Part shown: positions 51,941 to 60,013 of the stretch, one piece after another | Position numbering within the stretch: position 1 is the stretch's first letter | Layout of the letters: every line of letters starts with the position of its first letter | From: Pseudomonas gozinkensis | Lineage (GTDB): Bacteria; Pseudomonadota; Gammaproteobacteria; Pseudomonadales; Pseudomonadaceae | Assembly (NCBI RefSeq): GCF_014863585.1 | Contig: NZ_CP062253.1 | Span: 1,638,501 to 1,702,500 of the forward strand | Reading direction: 5' to 3' | Length of the DNA stretch: 64,000 nucleotides | Position numbers and translations under genes: made by a program | The notes under the pieces: model-generated | Seen by the model: only the letters and a program-made list of their open reading frames with translations | Database searches by the model: none | Told to the model about the DNA's origin: nothing

Positions 51941-52834
51941 GTGGAGTTCAGCCAATTGCGGATCTTCCAGGCCGTGGCGGAGGAGGGCTCGATCACCCGC
52001 GCCGCCGAGCGTTTGCACCGCGTGCCGTCGAACCTGTCGACCCGACTCAAACAGCTCGAAGAGCAATTGGGTGTCGAATTGTTCGTCCGTGAGCGTCAGC
52101 GTTTGCAGTTGTCGCCTGCGGGAAAAGTCCTGCTGGACTACACCGGCAAACTGTTCGCCCTGCGCGATCAGGCCAGTGCGGCGGTGATGGGCGGGCAACC
52201 GGCGGGGGATTTTGTGCTCGGCACCCTGTACAGCACGGCGGCGATTCATTTGCCGGCGCTGCTGGCGCGGTATCACAAGCAGTATCCGGCGGTGAATCTT
52301 CAGGTGCAGTCCGGGCCCAGTGGCGAATTGCTCGAAGGCCTGCTCACCGGGCGTCTCGATGCCGCGCTGGTGGATGGCCCGCCGCAACTGGCCGGGATCG
52401 ACGGCGTGCCGCTGTGCAATGAACGGCTGGTGCTGATCAGCGAGGCCGATCACCCGCCGATACGTAGCGCCAGGGATGTCGAAGGTCGGGCGGTGTTCAC
52501 CTTTCGCCATGGCTGCGCCTACCGCGCGCGGCTGGAGGCGTGGTTCGCCCATTATCAGGCCGCGATGGGCCGGGCGATGGAGATCGAGTCCTATCAAGGC
52601 ATGCTCGCCTGCGTGATTGCCGGCAGCGGCGTGGCGCTGATGTCGGAGTCGATGCTCGCCAGCCTGCCGGGGCGCGAAAGCGTGGCGGTGCACCCGCTGG
52701 CCGAGCCTTTTGCCAGTGCGACAACATGGCTCATGTGGCGGCGGGGCATGGTCGGTGCCAACCTCAATGCCTGGATCGAACAGCAGCAGGCGCTCTATCC
52801 CGTGGCTGGCGAAGACGTGCGGGAAACGGCTTGA
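51941..52834 (+). CDS. LysR-family regulator, divergent from the YbfB-type MFS gene
   Basis: A 297-aa LysR protein with the DNA-binding domain at about residues 1-60 (EFSQLRIFQAVAEEGSITRAA; LHRVPSNLSTRLKQLEEQLG) and a periplasmic-binding-like effector domain. The start is GTG 51941, with AGGAGAAAGG just upstream. It probably controls the MFS carrier; the inducer is unknown. It resembles the PtrR-type regulators in the phrase RVPSNLSTRLKQLE. Confidence 0.9.
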   Translation: MEFSQLRIFQAVAEEGSITRAAERLHRVPSNLSTRLKQLEEQLGVELFVRERQRLQLSPAGKVLLDYTGKLFALRDQASAAVMGGQPAGDFVLGTLYSTAAIHLPALLARYHKQYPAVNLQVQSGPSGELLEGLLTGRLDAALVDGPPQLAGIDGVPLCNERLVLISEADHPPIRSARDVEGRAVFTFRHGCAYRARLEAWFAHYQAAMGRAMEIESYQGMLACVIAGSGVALMSESMLASLPGRESVAVHPLAEPFASATTWLMWRRGMVGANLNAWIEQQQALYPVAGEDVRETA

Positions 52835-52976
52835 ACGAACGGTCAGGGATTTGGATCAATTCAGTAACAGATCATTGCGGATTTGGCCGAGCATTGCGTA
52901 GGACTTCGGACTATTATCAGTGCGAAGCGGCCTCAGAATTCCGGACGCTCAGCACCACCCTGAAGGGGGCATGACG

Positions 52977-53105
52977 ATGAAAGAGAAAATTCAAAACTGG
53001 CTGCACGATTTGGGTGTTGCCCTCGGCTTGATCGAACCGCCTCTGCAACCGGTCCCGATTCGCACCGATGACGAACAGCGTCGGCGTCAGCCACGTCGGC
53101 GGTAA
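52977..53105 (+). CDS. PA1414-family small protein
   Basis: A 42-aa protein starting MKEKIQNWLHDLGVALGLIE, then a Pro-rich hinge (PPLQPVPIRTDDEQ) and a strongly basic end (RRRQPRRR). Pseudomonads conserve this short protein next to the gbu genes (PA1414 in P. aeruginosa, known to be strongly expressed at low oxygen). ATG 52977 is chosen over 52971 since AAGGGGG is seven bases before it. I see no convincing Anr/FNR box upstream. Function unknown. Confidence 0.8.
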   Translation: MKEKIQNWLHDLGVALGLIEPPLQPVPIRTDDEQRRRQPRRR

Positions 53106-53138
53106 TGCCCCGCTTTGAAGGATCAAAGGATTTAAACG

Positions 53139-53196
53139 ACAAAAGATCGCACCCGGCTGTCACTCCATTGAGTGGCGGCCGGGTGCGATCTTTTGT
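53139..53196. terminator. Strong bidirectional stem-loop
   Basis: ACAAAAGATCGCACCCGGC (53139-53157) pairs perfectly with GCCGGGTGCGATCTTTTGT (53178-53196) over 19 bp. AAAA/TTTT at the base allow termination from both the PA1414-type gene and the acyl-carrier-like gene. Confidence 0.85.
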
Positions 53197-53198
53197 TT

Positions 53199-53447
53199 TC
53201 AGTGACGCCCGATTTCCATCAGAAACCGGCTCAGGTCATTCGCGGTTTTCGCGGTCTTGAGCATGCGGTCTTCTTCGGCGGTGAATGCCGTCAGTCCGAA
53301 TTCATCTTCCAGATGGAAGATCAGATCCTCGATATCCGCTTTTTCCAGCCCCAACTGCGCGAGGCTGGTGTGGTCGTCGAATTCACGATTTTCCAGCAGG
53401 CGCAGGATGAACCGGTGCACGGCAGCACGCACGGCAGCTCTTCTCAT
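53199..53447 (-). CDS. Acyl-carrier-protein-like, lacking the phosphopantetheine Ser
   Basis: An 82-aa protein with the ACP helical bundle: helix I VRAAVHRFILRLLENREF, loop HTSLAQLGLEKA, helix II DIEDLIFHLEDEFGLTAF and the acidic helix III region TAEEDRMLKTAKTANDLSRFL. Where ACPs have the DSL motif, this reads LEKAD, with Lys36 in place of Ser, so 4'-phosphopantetheine cannot be attached at the usual place. It has the size of a free-standing ACP. It lies apart from lipid genes. It could be a regulatory or structural ACP mimic. Confidence 0.78.
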   Translation of the reverse strand: MRRAAVRAAVHRFILRLLENREFDDHTSLAQLGLEKADIEDLIFHLEDEFGLTAFTAEEDRMLKTAKTANDLSRFLMEIGRH

Positions 53448-53491
53448 GGCAGATCTTTAGGGTTGTTGGTCTGACTGGAGTACAGCAGGCC

Positions 53492-54217
53492 TCAGGCGTG
53501 CCGGCGCAACCATTCGTCAATCATCGAGCGTAAATGCTTTCCGGAAAAACTGCCGAAGTGCCCGCCATGTACCGTACGGATCTTCAACCCCTGTAAACGG
53601 CGCAGGCTGGCGGCGTAGTCGTCGAGGTTGGAGTGGTAGGCGTCCTCGATCAACGGCCCGTCGTAGATGATGTCGCCGCTGAACAGGGTTTCGCTGGCCG
53701 CTTCGTAAAGGCTGATCCCGCCCGGCGAATGCCCCGGCGTGTGCAGCACCTGCAACGTTCGGTTGCCGAGGTCCAGCACATCGCCGTCCTCGACAAAACC
53801 GGTGGCCGGCGCTGCCTTGACCCGATATTCGGCGTAGCACAACGGGCAATCCGGGTGCGCTTCGAACATGTCGTCGCCGACGAAGGCCCGGCTCAGATCG
53901 TTCTCGCCATCCGGCGCCGCCAGGATGTCCGCCTCGGCGGGATGCACCAGCCGTTCGGCAAATTCATGATGCCCGGCGATGTGATCGAAATGGCAATGAC
54001 TGGCCACCGCCACCAGCGGCCGCTTGGTCAGCCACGGCAGTTGCTCGCGCAGACTGACCAGCCCGGAACCGCTGTCGAGCAGCAGATCCTTGTCCCGCCC
54101 CTGAACGTGCCACAGGTTGCAGCGGTAGAACGGGCGGATGAACGGCTCGTGAATCAGGCGAATACCGTCGCTCAGGGTTTGCACTTCGAACCACTGATCG
54201 CGAGAAACAATCTTCAT
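53492..54217 (-). CDS. MBL-fold metallo-hydrolase
   Basis: A 241-aa metallo-beta-lactamase fold protein. The zinc motif HCHFDHIAGH (about 73-82), the HTPGHSPGG His (about 157), FSGDIIYDGP with the bridging Asp (about 178) and VHGGHFGSF with the last His (about 222) form a complete dinuclear site. Insertion Cys (PDCPLCYAEY) is unusual. ATG 54217 has AAGGAAAG upstream; the longer frame reads into the terminator hairpin and is rejected. Substrate not known; it lies just beyond the gbu transport genes but after their terminator. Confidence 0.9.
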   Translation of the reverse strand: MKIVSRDQWFEVQTLSDGIRLIHEPFIRPFYRCNLWHVQGRDKDLLLDSGSGLVSLREQLPWLTKRPLVAVASHCHFDHIAGHHEFAERLVHPAEADILAAPDGENDLSRAFVGDDMFEAHPDCPLCYAEYRVKAAPATGFVEDGDVLDLGNRTLQVLHTPGHSPGGISLYEAASETLFSGDIIYDGPLIEDAYHSNLDDYAASLRRLQGLKIRTVHGGHFGSFSGKHLRSMIDEWLRRHA

Positions 54218-54235
54218 AGGCACTTTCCTTGAGAC

Positions 54236-54270
54236 GAAAAAAACGGGTGTGGCAACCGACGCCACACCCG
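54236..54270 (-). terminator. Rho-independent terminator of the gbu operon
   Basis: On the minus strand CGGGTGTGGC (54270-54261) pairs with GCCACACCCG (54253-54244), followed by a run of T residues (54243-54237). It lies 31 bases after the SSS symporter stop. Confidence 0.9.
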
Positions 54271-54301
54271 CCGAAGAAAGCATCAAGTCGTTGTGTTCAG
54301 C

Positions 54302-55681
54302 TTAGATCGCGCTCGCCACCACGTTTGGGCGACGCGACATCAGGCTGACCACCACAAAACTCACCAGACCCACAGCCAGGCTGTAGTAGATCGGCGTGTT
54401 CGCATCCAGACCATCCTTGAACATGAACAGCAGGGCAGTGGCGAAACCCAGGCCCATGCTGGCGATGGCGCCGGCGGTGGTGGCGCGTTTCCAGAAGATC
54501 GCACCGATCAGCGGAATCAGCATGCCGCCCACCAACAGGTTGTAAGCCAGGGTCAGAGCGCTGATCACGTCATTCACAACCAGAGCGATACCCAGCACCA
54601 CGACACCGGTCAGCAGGGTGAACAGGCGGTTCACACCCAGGCTCGACTGTTTGCCGCCGCGCAGTTTCGGCAGCAGGTCTTCGGTCAGGGTGGTGGCCGC
54701 GGCGAGCAGGCCGGCGCTGGCGGTGGACATCATCGCGGCCAGGGCAGCGGCGATCACCAGACCACGGATGCCGTCCGGCAGCGACAGTTTGACGATCGCG
54801 GCGAAGGCGTTGTTGACGTTGTCCAGATCCGGGATCAGTACGTGCGCCGCCATGCCGATCAGGGCACAGGCCAGGCCGTAGAGGATGCAGTAGATGCCCG
54901 CGATGCTACCGGCGTACTGAGCCACTTTGGCGGTCTTGACGGTGAACACCCGTTGCCAGATGTCCTGACCGATCAGGATGCCGAAGAAGTAGATCATGAA
55001 GTAGGTGATGATCGTGTCCCAGCCGATGGTGGTGAAGCTGAAGGCGGTGGCCGGCAGTTTCAGTACCAGTTCGTCCCAGCCGCCGACTTTGTACAGGCAG
55101 ATGGGCAGGAGGATGAACATCAGGCCGACGGTCTTGATGATGAACTGGACGATGTCGGTCAGGGTCAGCGACCACATGCCGCCGATGGCCGAGTACACCA
55201 CCACCACGCCACCGCCGAGCAGTACCGAGACCCAGAACGGCAGGCCGAACAGCACTTGCAGCACGGTGCCGATGGCGAGGATCGAGGTCACGCCGATCAT
55301 CAGCGCGTAGGCCAGCATGATCGCCGCGCTCGCCGAGCGGGCCATCGGGTTGTAGCGTTTTTCCAGGACCTGGGTAACGGTGTAGATCTTCAGTTTCAGC
55401 AGCGGCTTGGCCAGGAACAGGTTCAGCGCCACGATGCCGCAACCCAGTGCCGCGCACAGCCAGAAACCGGAGATGCCGTGCACGTAGCCCAGGCGGACGG
55501 TGCCGACGGTGGACGCGCCACCGAGAACGGTCGCGGCCATGGTGCCCATGTACAGGCTCGGGCCGAGGTTACGCCCGGCGACCAGGAAGTCCTCGTTGGT
55601 CTTGGCCTTGCGCATGCCGAAGTAGCCGAGCAAGAGCATGCCGGCGGCGTAGATGAGGACGACGAATAAATCCAAAGCCAT
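54302..55681 (-). CDS. Sodium:solute symporter of the gbu operon (SSS family)
   Basis: A 459-aa SSS-family Na+ symporter with about 13 transmembrane helices. It has the GMRKAKTNEDFLVAGRNLGP loop and TMAATVLGGASTVGTVRLGY (the sodium/substrate site region, about 46-65), and the GGMWSLTLTDIVQFIIKTVG segment (about 154-173). It is the last gene of the gbuA transcript, before a clear terminator. It corresponds, from memory, to PA1418. It should import 4-guanidinobutyrate or its precursor. Start ATG 55681 lies after GGAGA. Confidence 0.9.
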   Translation of the reverse strand: MALDLFVVLIYAAGMLLLGYFGMRKAKTNEDFLVAGRNLGPSLYMGTMAATVLGGASTVGTVRLGYVHGISGFWLCAALGCGIVALNLFLAKPLLKLKIYTVTQVLEKRYNPMARSASAAIMLAYALMIGVTSILAIGTVLQVLFGLPFWVSVLLGGGVVVVYSAIGGMWSLTLTDIVQFIIKTVGLMFILLPICLYKVGGWDELVLKLPATAFSFTTIGWDTIITYFMIYFFGILIGQDIWQRVFTVKTAKVAQYAGSIAGIYCILYGLACALIGMAAHVLIPDLDNVNNAFAAIVKLSLPDGIRGLVIAAALAAMMSTASAGLLAAATTLTEDLLPKLRGGKQSSLGVNRLFTLLTGVVVLGIALVVNDVISALTLAYNLLVGGMLIPLIGAIFWKRATTAGAIASMGLGFATALLFMFKDGLDANTPIYYSLAVGLVSFVVVSLMSRRPNVVASAI

Positions 55682-55731
55682 GATGGCGTGTCTCCGATTG
55701 TCTTTTTTATGGTGAAACAAGTTTGGTTTCT

Positions 55732-55835
55732 TGTGGGAGCGAGCTTGCTCCGGGCGGCGATCCGACGAAGGCGTCGGCACATTCAAAAGTGATGTGACTG
55801 ACAGATCGCTTTCGCGAGCAAGCTCGCTCCCACAG
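55732..55835. repeat. REPIN-type inverted repeat inside the gbu operon
   Basis: Arms TGTGGGAGCGAGCTTGCTCC and CGAGCAAGCTCGCTCCCACA. Its spacer reads, in reverse, CTGTCAGTCACATCACTTTT, like the spacers at 61 and 38077. It lies between the NCS1 and SSS transporter genes of one transcript. Confidence 0.85.
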
Positions 55836-55851
55836 GGGTATGTGCTTTTGC

Positions 55852-57363
55852 TCAGGCGGCTTGGCGCATTGCCGCTTTAGCTGGCGCCTCCGCACCCTGG
55901 CTCCGGGGATCCTTCGGGCCGTAGACCAGCGCCGGTTCCGGGAACAGGCTCAGCAGCATCAGGTACATCACCGAGGCCAGACCGAGGGTCACCAGCAGGC
56001 TGATGTCGATGCCGCCGGCCAGTTCACCCAGCGGGCCGACGAACTGCCCCGGCAGGTTGACGAAGCACAGGCCGACCGCCGCGCTCGGGATCCACGCGCC
56101 CAGGCCGCGCCAGTTCCAGCCGTGGCTGAACCAGTAGCGTCCGCCTTGCTCGCCGCGCGTGAACACTTGCAGGTCGTCCGGGCAGTAGAAACCGCGACGC
56201 ACCACCAGGCCGATGATCATGATCACCATCCATGGGGTGGTGCAGGTGATGATCAGCACAGCGAAGGTCGACACGCTCTGTACCAGGTTCGCCGCGAAGC
56301 GCCCGATGAAGATGAAGGCAATCGACAGCACGCCGATCAGCAGCGTCGCCTTGACCCGCGACAGCAGACGCGGGAACACGCTGGACATGTCCAGCCCGGT
56401 GCCATACAGCGACGTGGTGCCGGTGGACATGCCGCCGATCACCGCAATCAGGCACACCGGCAGGAAAAACCAGCTCGGCGACACCGCCAGCAGACCGCCG
56501 ACGTAGTTGTTGGCCGCGATGTAGTCCGGTGCCTGGATCGCCACGATGGTCGCGGTGGTCAGGCCGAACAGGAACGGGATGAAGGTGGCGATCTGCGAGA
56601 AAATCACTGCCGCCATGATCCGCTTGCGCGAAGTCTCACGCGGGATATAGCGGGCCCAGTCGCCGAGGAACGCGCCGAAGGAAATCGGGTTGCTCATGGC
56701 CACCAGCGCAGCGCCGATGAACGCAGCCCAGAAGCCTGGCTGGCCGAGGCTGACAGTGCCGGCGTAGTGCGAATCGAAGGGACCTGCGAAGGCGAAGATG
56801 CCAAGCAGGAACAGCAGGCTCGCGCTCCACACCGCGACCTTGTTCACCCACAGCAGGAAGCGGAAGCCGTAGATGCACACGGTCAGGACCAGAATCGCGA
56901 ACAGACCGTAGGCCAGGCCCAGGGTCAGGTCGGTTTCCGGCAGGCCGATCAGGCGTTTCGCACCACCGATCAGCGCATCCCCCGAACTCCACACCGAGAG
57001 CGAGAAGAAGGCGATGGCGGTCAGCAGCGACAGGAACGAACCGACGATCCGCCCGTGCACGCCGAAGTGCGCACCGGACGACACGGCATTGTTGGTGCCG
57101 TTCAGCGGGCCGAACAGGCCCATCGGGGCGAGGATCAACGAGCCGAGCAGCACGCCCGAGACAATCGCCCAGACGCCCGCCTGAAAGGACAGGCCGAACA
57201 ACACCGGGAAACTGCCGAGCACGGCGGTGGCAAAGGTATTCGCGCCGCCAAAGATCATGCGGAACAAGTCCACGGGACCGGCGGTGCGTTCGTTGTCCGG
57301 GATCTGCTCGACCCCGTGGGTTTCAATCTGCGTAAGGCTTTGGTCTTTGTTGTTGTTATTCAT
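55852..57363 (-). CDS. NCS1-family cytosine/purine-type permease of the gbu operon
   Basis: A 503-aa NCS1 (CodB-like) permease with 12 transmembrane helices. It has the N-terminal VEQIPDNERTAGPVDLFRMIFGG, then ATAVLGSFPVLFGLSFQAGV, GPLNGTNNAVSSGAHFGVHG and SWNPISFG-like AMSNPISFGAFLGDWARYIP segments, with the conserved DWARY. It corresponds to PA1419 from memory. Two carriers in one operon may serve uptake of guanidinobutyrate and another guanidino compound. The order, gbuA to NTF2-like to NCS1 to SSS, has small gaps except where a REPIN lies. Confidence 0.9.
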   Translation of the reverse strand: MNNNNKDQSLTQIETHGVEQIPDNERTAGPVDLFRMIFGGANTFATAVLGSFPVLFGLSFQAGVWAIVSGVLLGSLILAPMGLFGPLNGTNNAVSSGAHFGVHGRIVGSFLSLLTAIAFFSLSVWSSGDALIGGAKRLIGLPETDLTLGLAYGLFAILVLTVCIYGFRFLLWVNKVAVWSASLLFLLGIFAFAGPFDSHYAGTVSLGQPGFWAAFIGAALVAMSNPISFGAFLGDWARYIPRETSRKRIMAAVIFSQIATFIPFLFGLTTATIVAIQAPDYIAANNYVGGLLAVSPSWFFLPVCLIAVIGGMSTGTTSLYGTGLDMSSVFPRLLSRVKATLLIGVLSIAFIFIGRFAANLVQSVSTFAVLIITCTTPWMVIMIIGLVVRRGFYCPDDLQVFTRGEQGGRYWFSHGWNWRGLGAWIPSAAVGLCFVNLPGQFVGPLGELAGGIDISLLVTLGLASVMYLMLLSLFPEPALVYGPKDPRSQGAEAPAKAAMRQAA

Positions 57364-57418
57364 GATCTGCTCCGATCATAAAGGCGCGCTCATCGTGCGT
57401 GAGCGTCACCTGTCTTGG

Positions 57419-57841
57419 CTAAGGGGATGGCAGCCCTTCCGGCATTGCGGACAAATGTTCGTGGCAGGCCAGCCAATGGCCTTGTTGTTCTAGGCTCGAC
57501 GCTTGTTTCTTGAAAACAATCGTCTCGCGCTCCTGGCTGAAGTGTTGCTCCCCTTGCATGCGCAGCTCGGTGGCCACGTCATGGATGAAAATCGCCACGT
57601 CACCCTGCAGGCTGACGAAGGCGTTGCTCGAGATGCAGGACAGCACCTCGAAGCCATCCTCGGCGCGCCAGCTGTCCCACAACGCCTGATAGGCATCGCG
57701 CGACAGCAGGGGCTGTTCGAGGGTGTAGAACACGAAGCTCGCATCGGCGCTGAACGCGCCGAAGTAGGCTTCGCGATCGTTACGGGCGAAGGCGGACACC
57801 AGATCGGCGGCCGCTTTCAGAACCTGATCACGTTCGTTCAT
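57419..57841 (-). CDS. NTF2-like (SnoaL/DUF4440) protein of the gbu operon
   Basis: A 140-aa protein with the cone-shaped NTF2-like pattern: a helical start KAAADLVSAFARNDREAYFG, then AFSADASFVFYTLEQPLLSR and the strand LQGDVAIFIHDVATELRM, closing with HWLACHEHLS. It sits 10 bases after gbuA and before the NCS1 gene. Members act as enzymes, binding proteins or accessory subunits; here it may process or bind a guanidino intermediate, which is inference. ATG 57841 is the natural start of the domain. It corresponds to PA1420. Confidence 0.85.
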   Translation of the reverse strand: MNERDQVLKAAADLVSAFARNDREAYFGAFSADASFVFYTLEQPLLSRDAYQALWDSWRAEDGFEVLSCISSNAFVSLQGDVAIFIHDVATELRMQGEQHFSQERETIVFKKQASSLEQQGHWLACHEHLSAMPEGLPSP

Positions 57842-57851
57842 GACCCGACCC

Positions 57852-58802
57852 TCAGCGGTGGACGACGCCCGGCAGTACGCAGAGCATTTCGTACAGCAGG
57901 TTGGCGGCCAGCAGCGAGGTGTTGCCGGTGGTGTCATAAGCGGGCGAGACTTCTACCAGATCGCAGCCGATCAGGTCGAGGCCCTGGCAGCCGCGAACGA
58001 TTTCAATCGCCTGAATGGTCGTCAGGCCACCGATTTCCGGGGTGCCGGTGCCAGGCGCCCAGGCCGGGTCGATGCCGTCGATGTCGAAGCTCAGGTACAC
58101 CGGGCCGCCACCGACTTTCTCGCGCACTTCGGCCATCAGCGGTTCCAGCGACTTGTGCCAGCACTCTTCGGCCTGCACCACGCGGAAGCCCTGATCGCGG
58201 CTCCAGTTGAAGTCGTCAGCGGTGTAACCCTGCGCACGCAGACCAATCTGTACCACGCGGTCGCAGTCCAGAAGGCCTTCTTCGACGGCGCGACGGAAGG
58301 TCGTACCGTGGGCGATCTTCTCGCCGAACATGTGATCGTTGACGTCAGCGTGGGCGTCGATGTGTACCAGACCGACCTTGCCGTGCTTTTTGTGGATGGC
58401 ACGCAGGATCGGCAGGGTGATGGTGTGGTCGCCACCCAGGGTCATCGGGATCACGTTGTGCTCGAGGATGTTGTCGTAGGCTTCTTCGATGATGCGCACG
58501 GCGTCGAGCAGGTTGAAGGTGTTGATCGCCACGTCACCGATGTCGGCAACCGACAGCGAGTCGAACGGCGCAGCGCCGGTGGCCATGTTGTACGGGCGGA
58601 TCATCACCGATTCGGTGCGGATGTCGCGCGGCCCGAAGCGGGTGCCGGGGCGCAGCGAAGTACCGATGTCCAGTGGCACGCCAACGAAGGCAGCGTCCAG
58701 GCCGGCAGCGGTCGGTACATGGGGGAGTCGGAGCATGGTGGCGATGCCGCCGAAGCGCGGCATTTCGTTGCCGCCCAGTGGTTGGTGAAGAATCTTGTCC
58801 AC
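57852..58802 (-). CDS. gbuA: 4-Guanidinobutyrase (agmatinase/arginase superfamily)
   Basis: A 316-aa ureohydrolase with a dinuclear Mn2+ site: GGDHTITLPIL (His ligand, about 124), HIDAHADVNDH (about 148-158, Asp/His/Asp ligands) and SFDIDGIDPAWAPGTGTPE (about 240-258, two Asp). The family makes urea from guanidino compounds. The gene order with gbuR and the two carriers identifies the substrate as 4-guanidinobutyrate, as in P. aeruginosa GbuA (PA1421), rather than agmatine; product is GABA. It is first in the operon, divergent from gbuR. Confidence 0.93.
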   Translation of the reverse strand: MDKILHQPLGGNEMPRFGGIATMLRLPHVPTAAGLDAAFVGVPLDIGTSLRPGTRFGPRDIRTESVMIRPYNMATGAAPFDSLSVADIGDVAINTFNLLDAVRIIEEAYDNILEHNVIPMTLGGDHTITLPILRAIHKKHGKVGLVHIDAHADVNDHMFGEKIAHGTTFRRAVEEGLLDCDRVVQIGLRAQGYTADDFNWSRDQGFRVVQAEECWHKSLEPLMAEVREKVGGGPVYLSFDIDGIDPAWAPGTGTPEIGGLTTIQAIEIVRGCQGLDLIGCDLVEVSPAYDTTGNTSLLAANLLYEMLCVLPGVVHR

Positions 58803-58925
58803 GGGTAGGGCCTCATCGTCTTTGTTTTATTTATGTCGGCGCACCGCATTCGCAAGGTCACGGGCACCGCTGTGGGCCGATTCTGCGAAATGTAGTGGGG
58901 CGAAAGAATCGCTACGGGCAAATAC

Positions 58926-58949
58926 TTAGTTCAGAAATTTCTAAACTAA
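58926..58949. promoter_or_regulatory. Near-perfect 24-nt palindrome, probable GbuR operator
   Basis: TTAGTTCAGAAA and TTTCTAAACTAA are reverse complements at 11 of 12 positions and meet at the centre. It lies between the divergent gbuA (58802) and gbuR (59116) starts. The T-N11-A core of LysR sites can be placed in it. Confidence 0.65.
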
Positions 58950-58977
58950 TGAGAGGGAGATGGATAGACTTCTCGCT

Positions 58978-59089
58978 GATCGTTCCCACGCTCCGCGTGG
59001 GAATGCATCCCGTGACGCTCCGCGTCACAGCCGTGAAGTCGACGCAGAGCGTCCTGAGCGGCATTCCCACGCAGAGCGTGGGAACGATC
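58978..59089. repeat. Nested inverted repeat in the gbuR leader
   Basis: Outer arms GATCGTTCCCACGC and GCGTGGGAACGATC with an inner GACGCTCCGCGTCAC / GACGCAGAGCGTC pair. It ends 27 bases before the gbuR ATG and lies between the presumed operator and the start, so it is probably transcribed as part of the gbuR 5' leader. Confidence 0.85.
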
Positions 59090-59115
59090 TATGGGGAACG
59101 ATCCTTGGAGTAGAC

Positions 59116-60009
59116 ATGGCCAACGCTTTACCCGACCTGAAACTTTTGCGCATCTTCGTCAGCGTCGTGCGTCACCAGGGTTTTGCCAACGCGCAGCAGG
59201 AACTCAACCTGTCGACCTCGGCGATCAGCACCTACATGAGCCAGCTCGAAGCCGCGCTGGGTCTGGTGCTGTGTCATCGCGGGCGCGGTGGTTTCAGCCT
59301 GACCAGCAAGGGCGAGCTGTTCCATCAGGAAACCCTGCGCCTGCTCGCGGAACTTGAAGGTTTCGAGCAATACGCCGCCGCGCTCAAGGGCGAATTGCGC
59401 GGCACGCTCAATCTGGGGGTGATCGATTCCACGGTCAGCGACAAGGCCCTGCCGTTCGCCGAAGCCATCGGCGCCTACAGCCAGGAACACCCGGCGGTGC
59501 ATTTGCATCTGTCGGTGATGAGCCCGTATGAACTGCAGCTCGGCGTGCAGGACAACCGCCTCGATCTGGCCATCGGCGCGTTCTCCACACGCATGAGCGG
59601 TCTGGTGTACATGCCGCTATACCGCGAGCAGCACTGGCTGTATTGCAGCAGCCGTCACCCGTTGTTCAACGAGCGGCGGATTCCCGAGCAGGTCATCACC
59701 CAGCAGCGCATGGTCGGGCGCGGTTACTGGAGTCAGGCGGAACTGGCCCGCCACGGTTTCAAACACAGCGCCGCCACCGTGGAAAGTATGGAGGCGCAGC
59801 TGATTCTGGTGCTGTCCGGTGCCTACATCGGTTACCTGCCCGAGCACTACGCCCAGGCCTGGGCCGACAAGGGTGATTTGCGGGTGCTGTTGCCGGCGAC
59901 CTTCGGTTATCAGGCGCCGTTTTCCATGATCATGCGCCGTGGCCGCAGCCGCGAGCCGCTGATCCAGACTTTCCGCGATCTGCTCAAAGCGCAGCTCAAT
60001 CAGGCATAA
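59116..60009 (+). CDS. gbuR: LysR-family regulator of guanidinobutyrate use
   Basis: A 297-aa LysR protein. The DNA-binding domain is in about residues 1-63 (LPDLKLLRIFVSVVRHQGFA; NLSTSAISTYMSQLEAALG). The effector domain includes LNLGVIDSTVSDKALPFAEA. It is divergent from gbuA and placed exactly as GbuR (PA1422) in P. aeruginosa, which activates gbuA with 4-guanidinobutyrate. GGAG sits five bases before ATG 59116. A nested repeat separates it from the shared promoter region, which may alter its expression. Confidence 0.88.
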   Translation: MANALPDLKLLRIFVSVVRHQGFANAQQELNLSTSAISTYMSQLEAALGLVLCHRGRGGFSLTSKGELFHQETLRLLAELEGFEQYAAALKGELRGTLNLGVIDSTVSDKALPFAEAIGAYSQEHPAVHLHLSVMSPYELQLGVQDNRLDLAIGAFSTRMSGLVYMPLYREQHWLYCSSRHPLFNERRIPEQVITQQRMVGRGYWSQAELARHGFKHSAATVESMEAQLILVLSGAYIGYLPEHYAQAWADKGDLRVLLPATFGYQAPFSMIMRRGRSREPLIQTFRDLLKAQLNQA

Positions 60010-60013
60010 GACA

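Noticed and set aside
54293..57381. Long plus-strand frames opposite the gbu transporters
   Set aside because: His/Gln/Asp-rich shadow translations of membrane proteins; the minus-strand carriers are clearly real.
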